This document shows positions 50,432 through 60,800 of a DNA stretch of 64,000 nt, piece by piece. This DNA comes from Malurus cyaneus samueli. Taxonomy: Eukaryota; Chordata; Aves; Passeriformes; Maluridae. Position 1 is the first letter of the stretch. Each line of letters starts with the position of its first letter. The translations under genes and the position numbers were made by a program. Location of the stretch: positions 20,512,323-20,576,322 of the forward strand of contig CM019214.1 of the NCBI GenBank assembly GCA_009741485.1. Direction: 5' to 3'. The notes under the pieces are model-generated. The model was not told the origin of the DNA and made no database searches. It saw nothing but the letters and a program-made list of their open reading frames with translations.

Positions 50432-50530
50432 ATCAATCATGACATGGTTTGGGCTGGAAGGGACCTTTAAAGGTCATCCAGTGCAACCTCGCTGCAATGA
50501 GCAGGGACAAAACTACAGCAGCTGAGCACA
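50432..50530 (-). mobile_element. CR1 LINE 3' end, short copy
   Basis: Contains gacatggtttgggctggaag, ggacctttaaaggtcatcca and gcaatgagcagggaca, the reverse complement of a CR1 3' end. The similarity fades at about 50530. It lies about 2.2 kb inside intron 1 from the CpG island. Confidence 0.88.
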
Positions 50531-52745
50531 CGCTTATACCCTTGGTAAGGCTGGACATATTTTCTGCTTTTTAGCATGCCTTTCCTTCTCTCTGATTATT
50601 GGCAATTTGGTGGATCAAAGGATATTCTTGTTTTAATTGACTTGATTTCCAGCTAAAAAATTCCCAAATAGTATTTGTCCTAGACTGTCCCTACATTACC
50701 CATAATAAAAAATTTCCCCTCCTGTCAGCAAGTGAAATAGTGACACAAGTGAAAAACTGAGAGGTATATTACACAGAAAGTGCTGCAAAGTTAACAACAC
50801 ACAGCTGCTTGTGAATTTTTCAATTATGGTATTTTTTGGTGCTACTTCTCTGGCAGCTGTGCCAGATATGCTAAGGAAAGCAGGAAATATTTACAAACAC
50901 AGACTTTCTAGCATTTACATAAAGATGCAACTTTCTTCAAAGGCTGATCTTTTTGAGACTATGGAAACAGAGACAGGCAGAATTTTAGAAATCCCCCTTA
51001 AGCAGCTGCTATCTGAGACTCCATTCACACCTTGTCACATTCCTCTCAGAGTTGGCAGTTGTCGTCATCCACCCTCAGAGATGCTCCCACTTCCCCAGAG
51101 ATGCTCTGGGCTACAGTGAGATGGAGCTTCATAGCTAGCTAATGCTTAAGCACAGTTTGAATCCACAAACCCCGGAGTTTTTCCACAGATCCTGAAGGAT
51201 TTAGCCCACTGTGTTTTCTTGGGTTGCCCACTGACGAGCCACCAGTCTACCTGCGAAGGAAGGACACACACCACGAGGAGAGAAGTGCAAGTGAAATGGC
51301 ATCTCTTCATCCATGGCAGCCCAGTGATCCCCACTCAGGAACAGGGTCACTCAAGTTCACGGCTCTCTTCAGCTGAGAAGAGACAAACTTTAAATCTCCT
51401 CTAAAGAGGGACTCTTGTAACCACTTGGTATTAAATTATTCTTCCCAGTAGCTTTCCACCACTAGAAGCAGTACAGTAAAAAACCAAAGCACCATGCTGG
51501 GTGGACCAAATCAACATAGAAAATTTTTCAGCTAAAGAATTGTTGTCCTGGGCACACAAGTTCCAATCACTTGTTTCAAAACTAGCACTATATCATTGTA
51601 TCAAACAGTGGCTACTGAAAATACACTCCAAAATTTAAATCCAAGGATTCACGTTCTCTCTTATTCCTAGGACTGCACAGATGGACCCAGATTTCTCTTC
51701 CACACAGCAGGGCAGCTGTGGTTCTATTTAATTATTCCCTTGCAGCAGACCCAGTTTAAAAGGTTCCCAGGCACAGCCACTTCTCTCCACATACCACAGC
51801 CACATCCTCATGCCACAAATACTTAGGCCTGTTACTTAATACCTAGGTAACATTATGAATAAGTATCACTGATCAGTCTTTAGATGTAGCACTTACTAAC
51901 CATTACCAGAAAAGTGGAATTATTTGAATTGGCACTTAATAGCTAGAACATACACAGTAAAATATCTCTTTTCTCCTTTCCTCAAATGCTCCCGGGTTTG
52001 CTATTCTGTAATTCAGGACACCGGTAAGCGGCCAACAGACTTGCAGTCATTTTTCAGCATATACATTTGACACTGACTGTTGTTTCTTGAAAAACAGCAC
52101 TAAGGAAGTGATCTAGAAACAGATGGTTTGAAACTCCTAACTTGGAAAGTTCATAACACAGTTGTTTCAAGGGTAGAAGAGAACCAACTAGAAAACTCAC
52201 AACAAAACCAGCTGAAAAATAAGATTAGAACAATTTCTGCTGTGGATGAAACAGGATTTCTTGACCTCTGACACTCTGGCACTTTCAAAATGGGAACAGG
52301 CAGAGTCCAGAAGACTTGCAGACAAAAACATATATATAACTTTCTGACAGATCTTGAGCAAAAAGTGCTTTGCTAATGTGATTTTTTTTTTCACTACAAC
52401 ATATGGATTTATTTTAATGTGTTTTCACTGTGTAACATGAAAGCTGTCTTGACTGCAAAACCCAACAATTACAGAGAATGGGGGCTCTTAAGTCAAAACA
52501 CATCCAGATGAAAAACATTTTTGAGAAAACGTGATGCATTTCTTTAACTCATGTCCAATACACTGAGATTAAAGCTATGAGTACACAAGGACTAAAAAAA
52601 AAAAAAAAAAAAACCGAAAGAGAAAAAAAAAGGCAACCAGAATGTGCATATATACCCAAGCACGCCCCCCTCCCCCCGTCTTCAGTGCATGAATTTGGTC
52701 ACTATCCACAAGACCTTTTTGTTTAAGGAAGAAGGGACAAACAAA
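50531..52745. other. SHROOM2: Intron 1, promoter-proximal segment
   Basis: AT-rich intron between the last CR1 fragment and the CpG island. There is a 7-bp inverted repeat CCCAGAG/CTCTGGG with a three-base loop near 51094-51110, and an A-rich tract near the island. No exon seen. Confidence 0.6.
52593..52632. repeat. A20 homopolymer and adjoining A-rich tract
   Basis: About twenty A, then ccgaaagag and a further nine A, immediately before the AT-to-GC transition into the CpG island. Confidence 0.8.
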
Positions 52746-53234
52746 AGGCTACCCTAATTACTCAGAATTTGCAAGTGCAACGGCAGCGGAGAAAACTCAG
52801 CCCCGGAGCCGGGAGTTTCAGTCTCCATAGCCTCCTGCGCCAGGAGCCGGGAGCGAAAAGAGGGAGGGAACAGCCCAGCACAGGGTTTCGTGTCCCCAGC
52901 CACTTACCAGCGCCCACAACGACAACGCCGGCTTTTTACTGGGGCGCACTAGCGGCCAGAAGCGACACCTCAGAGCCGCCAGGCTGCCTGCACCCAGCAA
53001 CCTGTTGCCCCCAGAGCTGCTGGGATGAGCCCCGCACCCTCCGGTACCGCTCTCCGGGCGGCCCTGGAGCACCGCCGGAGAGAGCCGGCCCGGCGACACC
53101 TGCGCGGGGCGCGCTGCCCCGCGGTACCTGCGCCCCGGGCTGCGGGCAGGCGGTGCGGCCAGGCTGTCACCGCCGCGGGCACGGCAAAATGGAGCCGACC
53201 GGACCCACCTCCCCCCAGCTCCAGCGCCTCTCAC

Positions 53235-53446
53235 CTTGGTGATGATGAGGGCTCCCCGTGCTCCCGTCCGCCCTCAGGTGAAGCCCCAGGAGCCGCCGGT
53301 CAGCTGCACCTCCACCAGCTTGTAGCCCTCAGCTGCCCGCTGCTCCCACCATCACCATCACGGGCCCCGGTTCCACCAGCCCGGCGCCGAGCCGCGAGTC
53401 GCCGACGGCCAGCCGCTCCGCACGCCCCCAGCCCCAGGTCCTCCAT
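53235..53446 (-). CDS. SHROOM2: SHROOM2 exon 1: start codon, N-terminus and first PDZ strands, with several frame breaks
   Basis: On the minus strand an ATG in good context (CTCCATGG, 53444-53446) begins MEDLGLG. After that the family sequence is spread over different frames: ERLAVGDSRLGAGLVEPG, then EQRAAEGYKLVEVQLTGG, then WGFT, then a basic/acidic stretch matching GGREHGEP, then IITK. The exon ends in AAG followed by a consensus donor, gtgaga (53229-53234). Human SHROOM2 has the same order here (ERLA, RAA, LVEVQL, GG-PWGFTLKGG, EPL-ITK), and WGF is the carboxylate-binding loop of the PDZ domain. The frame jumps sit at about 53425-53429 and 53345-53347 (one surplus base in a G run on the coding strand), 53289-53291 (one codon short), 53274-53278 (two bases short) and 53249-53251 (one base short). 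The length, 212 nt, is not a multiple of three although the exon should start and end in phase 0; the listed breaks account for this exactly. It is most likely a functional exon with sequence errors. A truly decayed exon replaced by another first exon is the alternative. Confidence 0.8.
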
Positions 53447-54110
53447 GGAGCGCCCGCCGCCGCCGGGGCTGGCTCGCCTCTGCCGGCCGCTCCCGGTGCC
53501 GCCAGCCGGCGGCCGCCCGCGAGCCACCTACCCGCCCCGCGCGCCGGCCGGCCCGGCCCCATCGGCGCCGAGAGAGGGCTGTTCCGCCCGCCCCTCCTCC
53601 TCCTCCCCGCAGCCCGCGGTATTGTCTCACGCCGAGGCCGGAGCCCGGCGTGGGGGGGCGGCTCCAACTTGTGGCAACTTGGCGGCGGGGCAAACACCTC
53701 CGAGCAACGGAGCGCTGGGAGGAGCGCAGCCGGGAGAGGCGCCTCCGCCTCCTCTTCGCCTCGAAAAGAGGGCGAAAACCGTGTTCCACCAGCGGGGCAG
53801 CCGCTCGCCCCTCCCAGAAAGCGGCAGCCCCGCAGCGCGATCCCGCGGCCGAGGAGGAGGGGAGGGGAGGGGACCAGCCCTGGGCCGGCCGCCAGACAAA
53901 GGCTGCGGCGAGAACGTCCGGGAGCCCCGAGTCACCCCGGGGCCGTGCCCCTGTCGCCCCCGCCCCACCACACGCAGGGGTGGCCGCGCCTCCCCTCCAC
54001 CCCCGTTCCCGAACAAAAGCGGCGAGCAGGTGGAGGGCGGGGTGAAAGGGCAGCCGGCGGCTGTGGCGGTCCCTGGCCAGGGACGCCCCGCCTTCGCCGC
54101 GCCAGGCGGC

Positions 54111-54140
54111 GGGGGGCCGGGGTGGGGAGCGCAGGGAGGG
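54111..54140 (+). promoter_or_regulatory. G-quadruplex motif in the CpG island
   Basis: Five G runs (6, 4, 4, 3 and 3) are separated by loops of 2, 1, 6 and 1 bases on the plus strand. This satisfies the usual rule of four runs of at least three G with loops of up to seven. It lies about 0.7 kb upstream of the exon 1 ATG, on the strand opposite to SHROOM2. Folding and any effect on transcription are inferred. Confidence 0.6.
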
Positions 54141-54372
54141 CTGGCTCTTCCCGTCTGGCCGCGGTGTTCGGGGAGGGGGAAGCCGGGCAATGCGGAGGGC
54201 AGGTCAGGGGGCAGCCGCGGTGGGAGCCGGGGGAAGGAGGGAAAGGAGACGCTTTCCGCCGGGCTATCCCTGGGCACCATCCGGCCCGCCCTGCCTCCAG
54301 CACCTGTGGGGCGGGAGGGGCTCACGGGCTCCGGGCCGCGCTCTCCCGCCCGGCGCCCCTCACGGCAGCACA

Positions 54373-54400
54373 GCCCGGCCCGGCCCGGCCTGGCCTGGCC
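54373..54400. repeat. 5-bp tandem repeat (CCCGG/CCTGG)n
   Basis: About five consecutive copies of a pentamer, three of the CCCGG type followed by two with C to T changes (CCTGG). The changes are those expected from deamination of methylated CpG. It lies at the upstream edge of the CpG island. Confidence 0.75.
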
Positions 54401-55020
54401 CTCAGAGCCGGAACGCACCGGACGGGCTGGGTACCAAACCGGTGCGAAACCCTCAGCGAAAAAACGCATTAGGGAAGAGATTTGGAGTCCCAGATTGTCA
54501 AAGAAGTTTGATGGCAGAGTGCGAGGCGGGACTAGAAGTGCTAATCTGAAGGCAAATCTCAGGGTTGGGAAATAAATGCAGGGTTTGGGTTTCCCTGATA
54601 CCTTCAATGAGTGTAGTGGTGAAGCTGGGAGTAACATACTTATTTTTTACAATTCTCTCAGTTTAATTGAATCACTTCACAGGAGGTTTTAGTTTCGTAA
54701 ATCAGGACCAGGCTTGGCCTGGAGTACTAGTATGCCAGTACACAGCCCTCGGTGGCACTACTCAGCAGGCAAAATACTGCTTGATCTAAGACATAGGGAA
54801 ATTTCTATTTCAGTTTCTGAAAAACTAGTGAACCTCAAGTACTTTTTCATGTGACAAGCTCATGTCTCGTGGAGGTGCCTGCTATCTGCAATGGGATTTT
54901 AAGGTTTTGTATATTGCTTTCTGAAAGTGACTATTAGGCCATTCTGATAATGTAATCTGATCCTCCAACTCCTGCTTCGGTTGTTTTATTTCTCATAAAG
55001 TTCTCCTACCTTGAGCTGCA

Positions 55021-55022
<2 letters not shown>

Positions 55023-55057
<35 letters not shown>
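55023..55057. repeat. T35 homopolymer
   Basis: Thirty-five consecutive T on the plus strand with no interruption, the longest homopolymer in the window. Flanks (gagctgcacc to the left, ctcaagtattcc to the right) show no target-site duplication or polyadenylation signal that I can see. Confidence 0.9.
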
Positions 55058-57242
55058 CTCAAGTATTCCAGAGTTAGCTACAGGATGTTTCATCAATACC
55101 TAAAGAAAACTTTGGGTTCAGGATTGAGAACATCTGAGTTATCAATCCCAGCAGCTGATTGGAGGTCATCTAGAAACAAGAAAAATATGTGATTAGGATG
55201 ATTGTTGTTCCGCTGTAATTAAGGGACAGAAGGAACAGTGGAGTCGGTACTCAAACTTACATATCCGTCTGTGAGAATCCTGCAAAATACAAACCTAGGT
55301 ATTGCATCAAGTTATTTAAGACTCTAATGACCTGCAGATCCTCATTTTGATTTATTCTGTAATGATTTTCTATCATATAGGCAAGCAGATTTTTGTCTTT
55401 TTATAGTTTTCTCCATGTCCTGTTTCCAGTTCATGAAATCTGAGACAAAGTCTTGAGTTATGTTAGTGTAAAATGTATCTCAGGTTGTCTTCAGAGCAAT
55501 GTATACTCAGTAACATATAGCTGAAAATTTTAAGAAGCTGCCTTATGGATTTGCTTTCTTTAAGTATGATAATGAAAGGAAGAGCCAGAATAATGATTTA
55601 AACTTTAGCGTATCCGCAAGTATGCCCTTTAAAATGAAAAGAAAATAGCTTACATCACTAATGAGAAGAGTAAATTCTTCTTCCAAAAATGCCTTCTCTG
55701 TTTATATTCCTCCTTTTTCAACTGCCAAGCATTTATTTTTTATCTTGAACACTTTGTTGTCAATAAGAAATTCAAGATTTACATTACTGTTCTGGCTTTT
55801 AGGATTTGTCTTAAAAATTCAGTATTTAAGCATGATGAATAAACCTGAGCTCAGATTTTAAAACTTGAAAATCTAGAGCCAGAAACTGGCAGCCATTGAA
55901 AACATTGAACTTTGCTACAGTAATTACATCGGTGGAAGATGTGGATGGGTAGCTCTTGAGAAAGCAATTGTCTAAAGAAGGAATATCTGAAAGCTTTCAC
56001 ACTCACTCTTAACTGGGCTTAAGAGAGACTCAGTAAAGAAGTTTCTAGCTAATGCTTGCTTAGAGCCTGGTAGTCTGACACAGTCGTCAAGCAGATCCTC
56101 AGCTTGTGGTTAATAGTTCAGCAGACTACCTTTTTTATGCCTTTTATTCTTTGCTGTTATCAATAAGGGACCACAAAGTAAAGTTCTTCATACATATGTT
56201 TGACAAGTCAAAGCAATAAAGGAATTATTTTTTTTGTCATATTGGTCAAATTTCTCTCATTTTTTTTATATCCCCTCTCTCTGTGGAATCTGAAGCTTGT
56301 TCAGAACTCAGCTGGAGACTTGTACTTGTGCTCTTCTTAAAATATTGTGATAATTTTATTATTTGAATTTCTGCAGCTTCTGACAGCCTTCATAAGGTTT
56401 CAAATAATGATAAAGAACAAAGGATTTGATGAATGGGTTTTAAAATATTACTTTTCATTTGTTTGATAAGAGAGCCAATGGTAATTGTATTTGTCTAACA
56501 AAAGCCTTGGTGACCAAATCCTCAGCTTTCTCCCTTGTCAAATGTCAGAAGTTACCAATAGAAGGTAGAAATGTAAGATACATCAGGGTGCCATAAATAT
56601 ATCAAAGAAGTAACAGACTTTTTCACACTGTGGACAGAGAATGATGCCGCTATCACCAACGCGGTATGAAAGGGATCACTGTGTGAAAAAATATGCGCCC
56701 AAGATACATGTATCCAAGATACCTCACAGTGATACACAAAAGTTGCCCAAATAACTTCTCCTGCTGTGCAGAAGGAACTATCAGACATGTTAAAGATGGT
56801 TCCCACGTATCCACATTGTGTGTCCCCGCTCTGTGAAACAAAAGCCTTCAGCAGTAAACCAGGCTCCTCCCACAGTACTTCATCTGTCATCCTACCTTGG
56901 TACTTGAAGCTTAATTAACAATTTCAAGTGAAATTTTGTTCTACAGAATTTATTCCACCTCCATTCTTTCTGTTGCACATATTGCATATCTGTTCCCTAT
57001 TTAGTCATTGAGATTACAAAAACTGTGAATAAATTACTTTAAGGCAGGATTTTATTTGAACAGTATGATATTAAGGCACAGCCTCTTTCACCTTTGTGGC
57101 TATACACCACATATCTTTTCCTTAAGGCACCACACCTTGCAGTGAATTGCACAGGATGCCTTCGGGATGGCTCTAGAATAGACTGATTTTCTCTCAGTCC
57201 TGAGGCCATTCATTGTGTTGGACATTGCAGTGTCAGCAGGGC

Positions 57243-57263
57243 TTTTTTTTTATTTTTTTTTCC
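57243..57263. repeat. T-rich tract
   Basis: Two T runs separated by a single A, followed by CCC. A similar T15 run lies at about 59349-59363. Both are upstream of SHROOM2. Confidence 0.7.
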
Positions 57264-57540
57264 CTTAGAAACTGAGGAATCTGCGATGTGGAGGTTCCTG
57301 ACTTCTAGTTCCAGAGTAAAGAACTGAGGTGAGGTAAGCCTTTACAACCCCCCACTTTGTTACCAGCCCTTCCAGGAGCTAAGCACCAAACATCAATAGG
57401 TTGGTTAAGAGACAAAGTGCCTCTGCCTCAGCCATATGAAATTCAAGGTTGATTCCCTGGAGCATGCATAGTTCATTGACAATTTCATTTCAGACAGTAA
57501 AAAAAGAGCAGCTGATCCAAGGCACATATTCTGAGGAAAA

Positions 57541-57815
57541 TACAGGATCACAGAAGGGTTGAAAGGGACCTTAAAAGAGCATTTAATCCAAAGTCTTGTG
57601 GGCAGGGACATTTTTCACTGGATCAGGTTACTTAAAGCCCCATCTAACCAAGCCTTGAATACTTCCAAAGTTGGGGCATCCACAGCTTCTCTGGGCAACC
57701 TGTTCCAGTGTCTCACCACCCTCACTGTAAATAATTTCTTTGTAATGTCTACTACATCTTCCTTGCCCTTGTCCCTTCTGAACAGCTTACAGCCACTGAT
57801 GGCAGCCCTCCAGTC
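57541..57815 (-). mobile_element. CR1 LINE fragment with relic of the reverse transcriptase C-terminus
   Basis: On the minus strand it reads through the CR1 ORF2 C-terminal motif HWNRLPREAVDAP followed by LEVFKAWLDGALSNLI, then the 3' tail ending at 57541. The relic frame of about 68 codons is open (57615-57821) but heavily 5'-truncated, so it cannot be an active element. It is the only CR1 found on the upstream side of the SHROOM2 promoter. The next 100 bp, to about 57915 (with cttccagctccttcctg), may belong to an adjoining repeat that I cannot name. Confidence 0.9.
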
Positions 57816-60800
57816 ATGCAATTCATACCACCAAGTTTCAGTAATAGTGATTAGACTGTAGCTTTATATTTGCACAGTGGCTTCCAGCTCCTTCCTGTTT
57901 CCAGCTCTAACCTCTTTGAAAATTATCATCACAAAGACCAAAACAACTGAAATAGTGATAAGAAGTTCCTGCAAAAGAAGTGGATGGATTTTTTGATCAA
58001 GTAGTTCAAGGTTTGGCAAGGTGCTTGCAGTCTATTGTGGAGTCTGAAAGTCCTGAGAACCTGGAGAAACAGGTTGGGTAGCAGCCCAATAGACAGACAT
58101 CCTGGCATATCTAAGAACCAAGAGGCTTTCCTTTGGAAACCTGCCATGATCCTTCTGATGGATTCAGCATAATCATGCTCCTGCAAAGCACTTTGATTCT
58201 AACAAATTACCCATTTTCCCAGAATGAAAAATACCATGTTGTAAAGCTGCATCAGGGTGTCTATGATTTAGGCACCTTAAAAACCTTTCCCAAGTGTGTC
58301 TTGTTTCTCCTGTATTGCAAGTAGGGCTTCATCATCACATAACTAGTGCTGGAGAAAGCCTTAGAAGTTCTCAACATTTCAGATATACATAACTCAAATA
58401 CATGTTGAACTCTTCATTTCTTTATAATCAAATTAAAATCTGTTTTCTTTAGAACTTTTTATAAAGTTGAAATTTGTGAAAGATGACACAAATGACATTG
58501 ATATTTCTGTCTCCCATGCTGATTTTGACTCAAACTTCATTGAATTCTCACTTATTTTCACAGCACATGTGCTTTGTACCTCAGAGCAATTTTCTGAGGG
58601 TGACAGCATGCTCTGTGGAGCAAACTGAGGCTGTGAATGACCAAGAGAAAAAATTACGATGATTTGCTAAGATTAATATTCTTGACTCAGATCTTGAGGC
58701 CTATTAGACCCGTAAACAAGAAAAAGGAGATGAGTCCAACACAGACTCCTATAATCCATAGCCTGCTTTAGGATTTATAATTTTCATTATGATGCGTGAT
58801 AAAAAGATTGAAAACCAAAGCAAAGGGCAATAGCAACTCCTCATTCGGTTGCAGAGTCTGAAGACAGCACACACCTAGCAAGAGGAGGTGAATAGTAACC
58901 AGTTTTCCCTGGAGAAGTAGTTTTCAGCCTGTAGTCAAGTTCAGGCACATGTTAAGTCCTGCCTTGGGCCATAGTCCCTCTGGTAACTGTATATCTGTTC
59001 CTTTTCAGGTTCCTACATTAGGGCCCTTTATCAAATTATAGTACAACATCTCAGACTACCGCTTTACAGAGAAACCAGATAGCAGAGTGAGAGCACAGAG
59101 GTTGAAACACCAGTACATGACAGTCCATACTGTTTCATTGTCAGCAGACTGACTAGGCAGCATTTGGACACAGTTTGGGGGATAATATGGGCCAGTGACC
59201 ATAACTATAAGGCACTGTGGATGAAGCCACTTTTTTTTAGTTGTGAAAGAGACCCCAGCAGTATATGCACATATGCATACACACACCATATACACTGTAT
59301 AGCTGTATTTATCATATGTATGTGCATTGCAGCTTCATTAACTAGGGATTTTTTTTTTTTTTTGCTTCATGAAGTTTCGTTGTTTCAGTGAAGTATCATT
59401 TGTAATATTTATGTTTTGCTGCCAAGTTTTCTTATCGTGGTACACTAGGGATTCATTGTCCATTTTCTAATACAAGTTACAGGATAGCATTCTCTGTACA
59501 AACTGTGCTGTGCTGTACTCTTATGTGTGATGAAACACTGACTCATTTTAAATACATGAGGGATAGTCTCAGAGGCTAATGAGTGTATTTAATGCATTTA
59601 AACTCTGATATCATAGCATATCTGAATTATGTACTTGATGAAGATGGTCACTGGAGCCAGAATGGTTAGGGAAAATGCAAAAGGTGGGCTTCAAATGTTC
59701 TTTGTGCAGAGAATGCTGTGAAGGCTTTTAAAAGGAAAGATAAATAGCAAGAGGCCAGAGTATGCATGACAGCAAACAAAAGTCTTGTGTTGTAACCTGC
59801 TATTTTTCACTTGGACTTTGTCTTCATTTGCTAGCTAGCCCCAAACAGACCTGTTTCTGCCTATCAGCCACGTATAAATAAATCTCTCATTGCTTTCTAT
59901 AAACAGACACAGTTTCTGCATTACAACTGACCTTTCTGCTCTGATCTGGGTTACACAGAACATGAACCATGTCCAGGTGAAGGTCATAGGATGTAGAACC
60001 TTGTGAGGGACCATGCATGAGGCATGAAGTACATGTTCTTTTCTTATTGCAGTGCCATAGGAGTTTGCCCTACAGCATCGGGTGTGCTCTCGAGGCTGTG
60101 GTCCAGCAGTGGCAGATGCCGGATATTGCATGAATGTGGTAATATTAGGGCTGATATAAGGCTGGTTTGGGCATGCCCAGGAGTCCAGGGGGCAGAAGTT
60201 CTTGCTGTGCACCTTCCTACAGACTGCTATGCCCCTTTATGTATTGGTGTGGCCTCCTGTCAGTTCTGCTAACCGAACAGTTAGATAGGATATTTGAGAG
60301 AATCCTTCTGAGTCATATGCATGAGAAAAAGTGCAACATCCAGATTAGCTTTCTCTGGCTTGTACTTGACTTTATAAGGACGAGGCTGTGGAAGGTACTG
60401 CTTCCTTAGCCTGGATTTTGTGTAAAGCATACTCATGCCTGTGGAGCATCCTTAATAAAATCCTGAGGAAACAGCTTTGGCATGGGGGGTTATTGCCTAT
60501 CTTCTGTGTTAACACAGATCCTGTCACAACCCTGAACGTTAATTTCTTTTGAAGGTCTGAATTTGTGGGGTATTAAAGGTACACAGAGGATTACTTTCAG
60601 AGCACTGCTTTTGTGAAGCAGTTTGAAAACCAACCAATTTCTTGGAGTTATGCTCTCAGGAAGTAGACTGTAGTAGGAGCAGATGATGTAGCCAAGCTGT
60701 AATATAAATGTATAGTATAGCCATATTGCTCACCTGGAGGATATATCCAGTAAACTACACTGGATCCTCATAACTTTTCCACTCTGGACTGCTAAGTCCA

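Larger units (their letters stand above)
52750..54470 (-). promoter_or_regulatory. SHROOM2: CpG island and promoter region of SHROOM2
   Basis: The base composition changes abruptly from AT-rich to very GC-rich with many CG dinucleotides at about 52750 and returns to AT-rich at about 54470. The island covers exon 1, the start of intron 1 and about 1 kb upstream of the ATG. GC-box-like sequences are present (for example cccgcccc near 53587), with no obvious TATA box upstream of the ATG on the minus strand. This is typical of a broad CpG-island promoter, so the transcription start cannot be fixed from sequence; it should lie on the high-coordinate side of 53446. Long open frames on both strands here (up to 516 codons) result from the low stop-codon frequency in GC-rich DNA and resemble no protein family I know. 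Confidence 0.85.

Noticed and set aside
53025..54575. 516-codon plus-strand open frame and other long frames in the CpG island
   Set aside because: GC-rich DNA has few stop codons. The translations are rich in P, G, A and R with no domain, and frames of similar length exist on the opposite strand.
57615..57821. 68-codon minus-strand frame with clear protein similarity
   Set aside because: The similarity is to the CR1 reverse transcriptase C-terminus; it is a truncated transposon relic, not a host gene.
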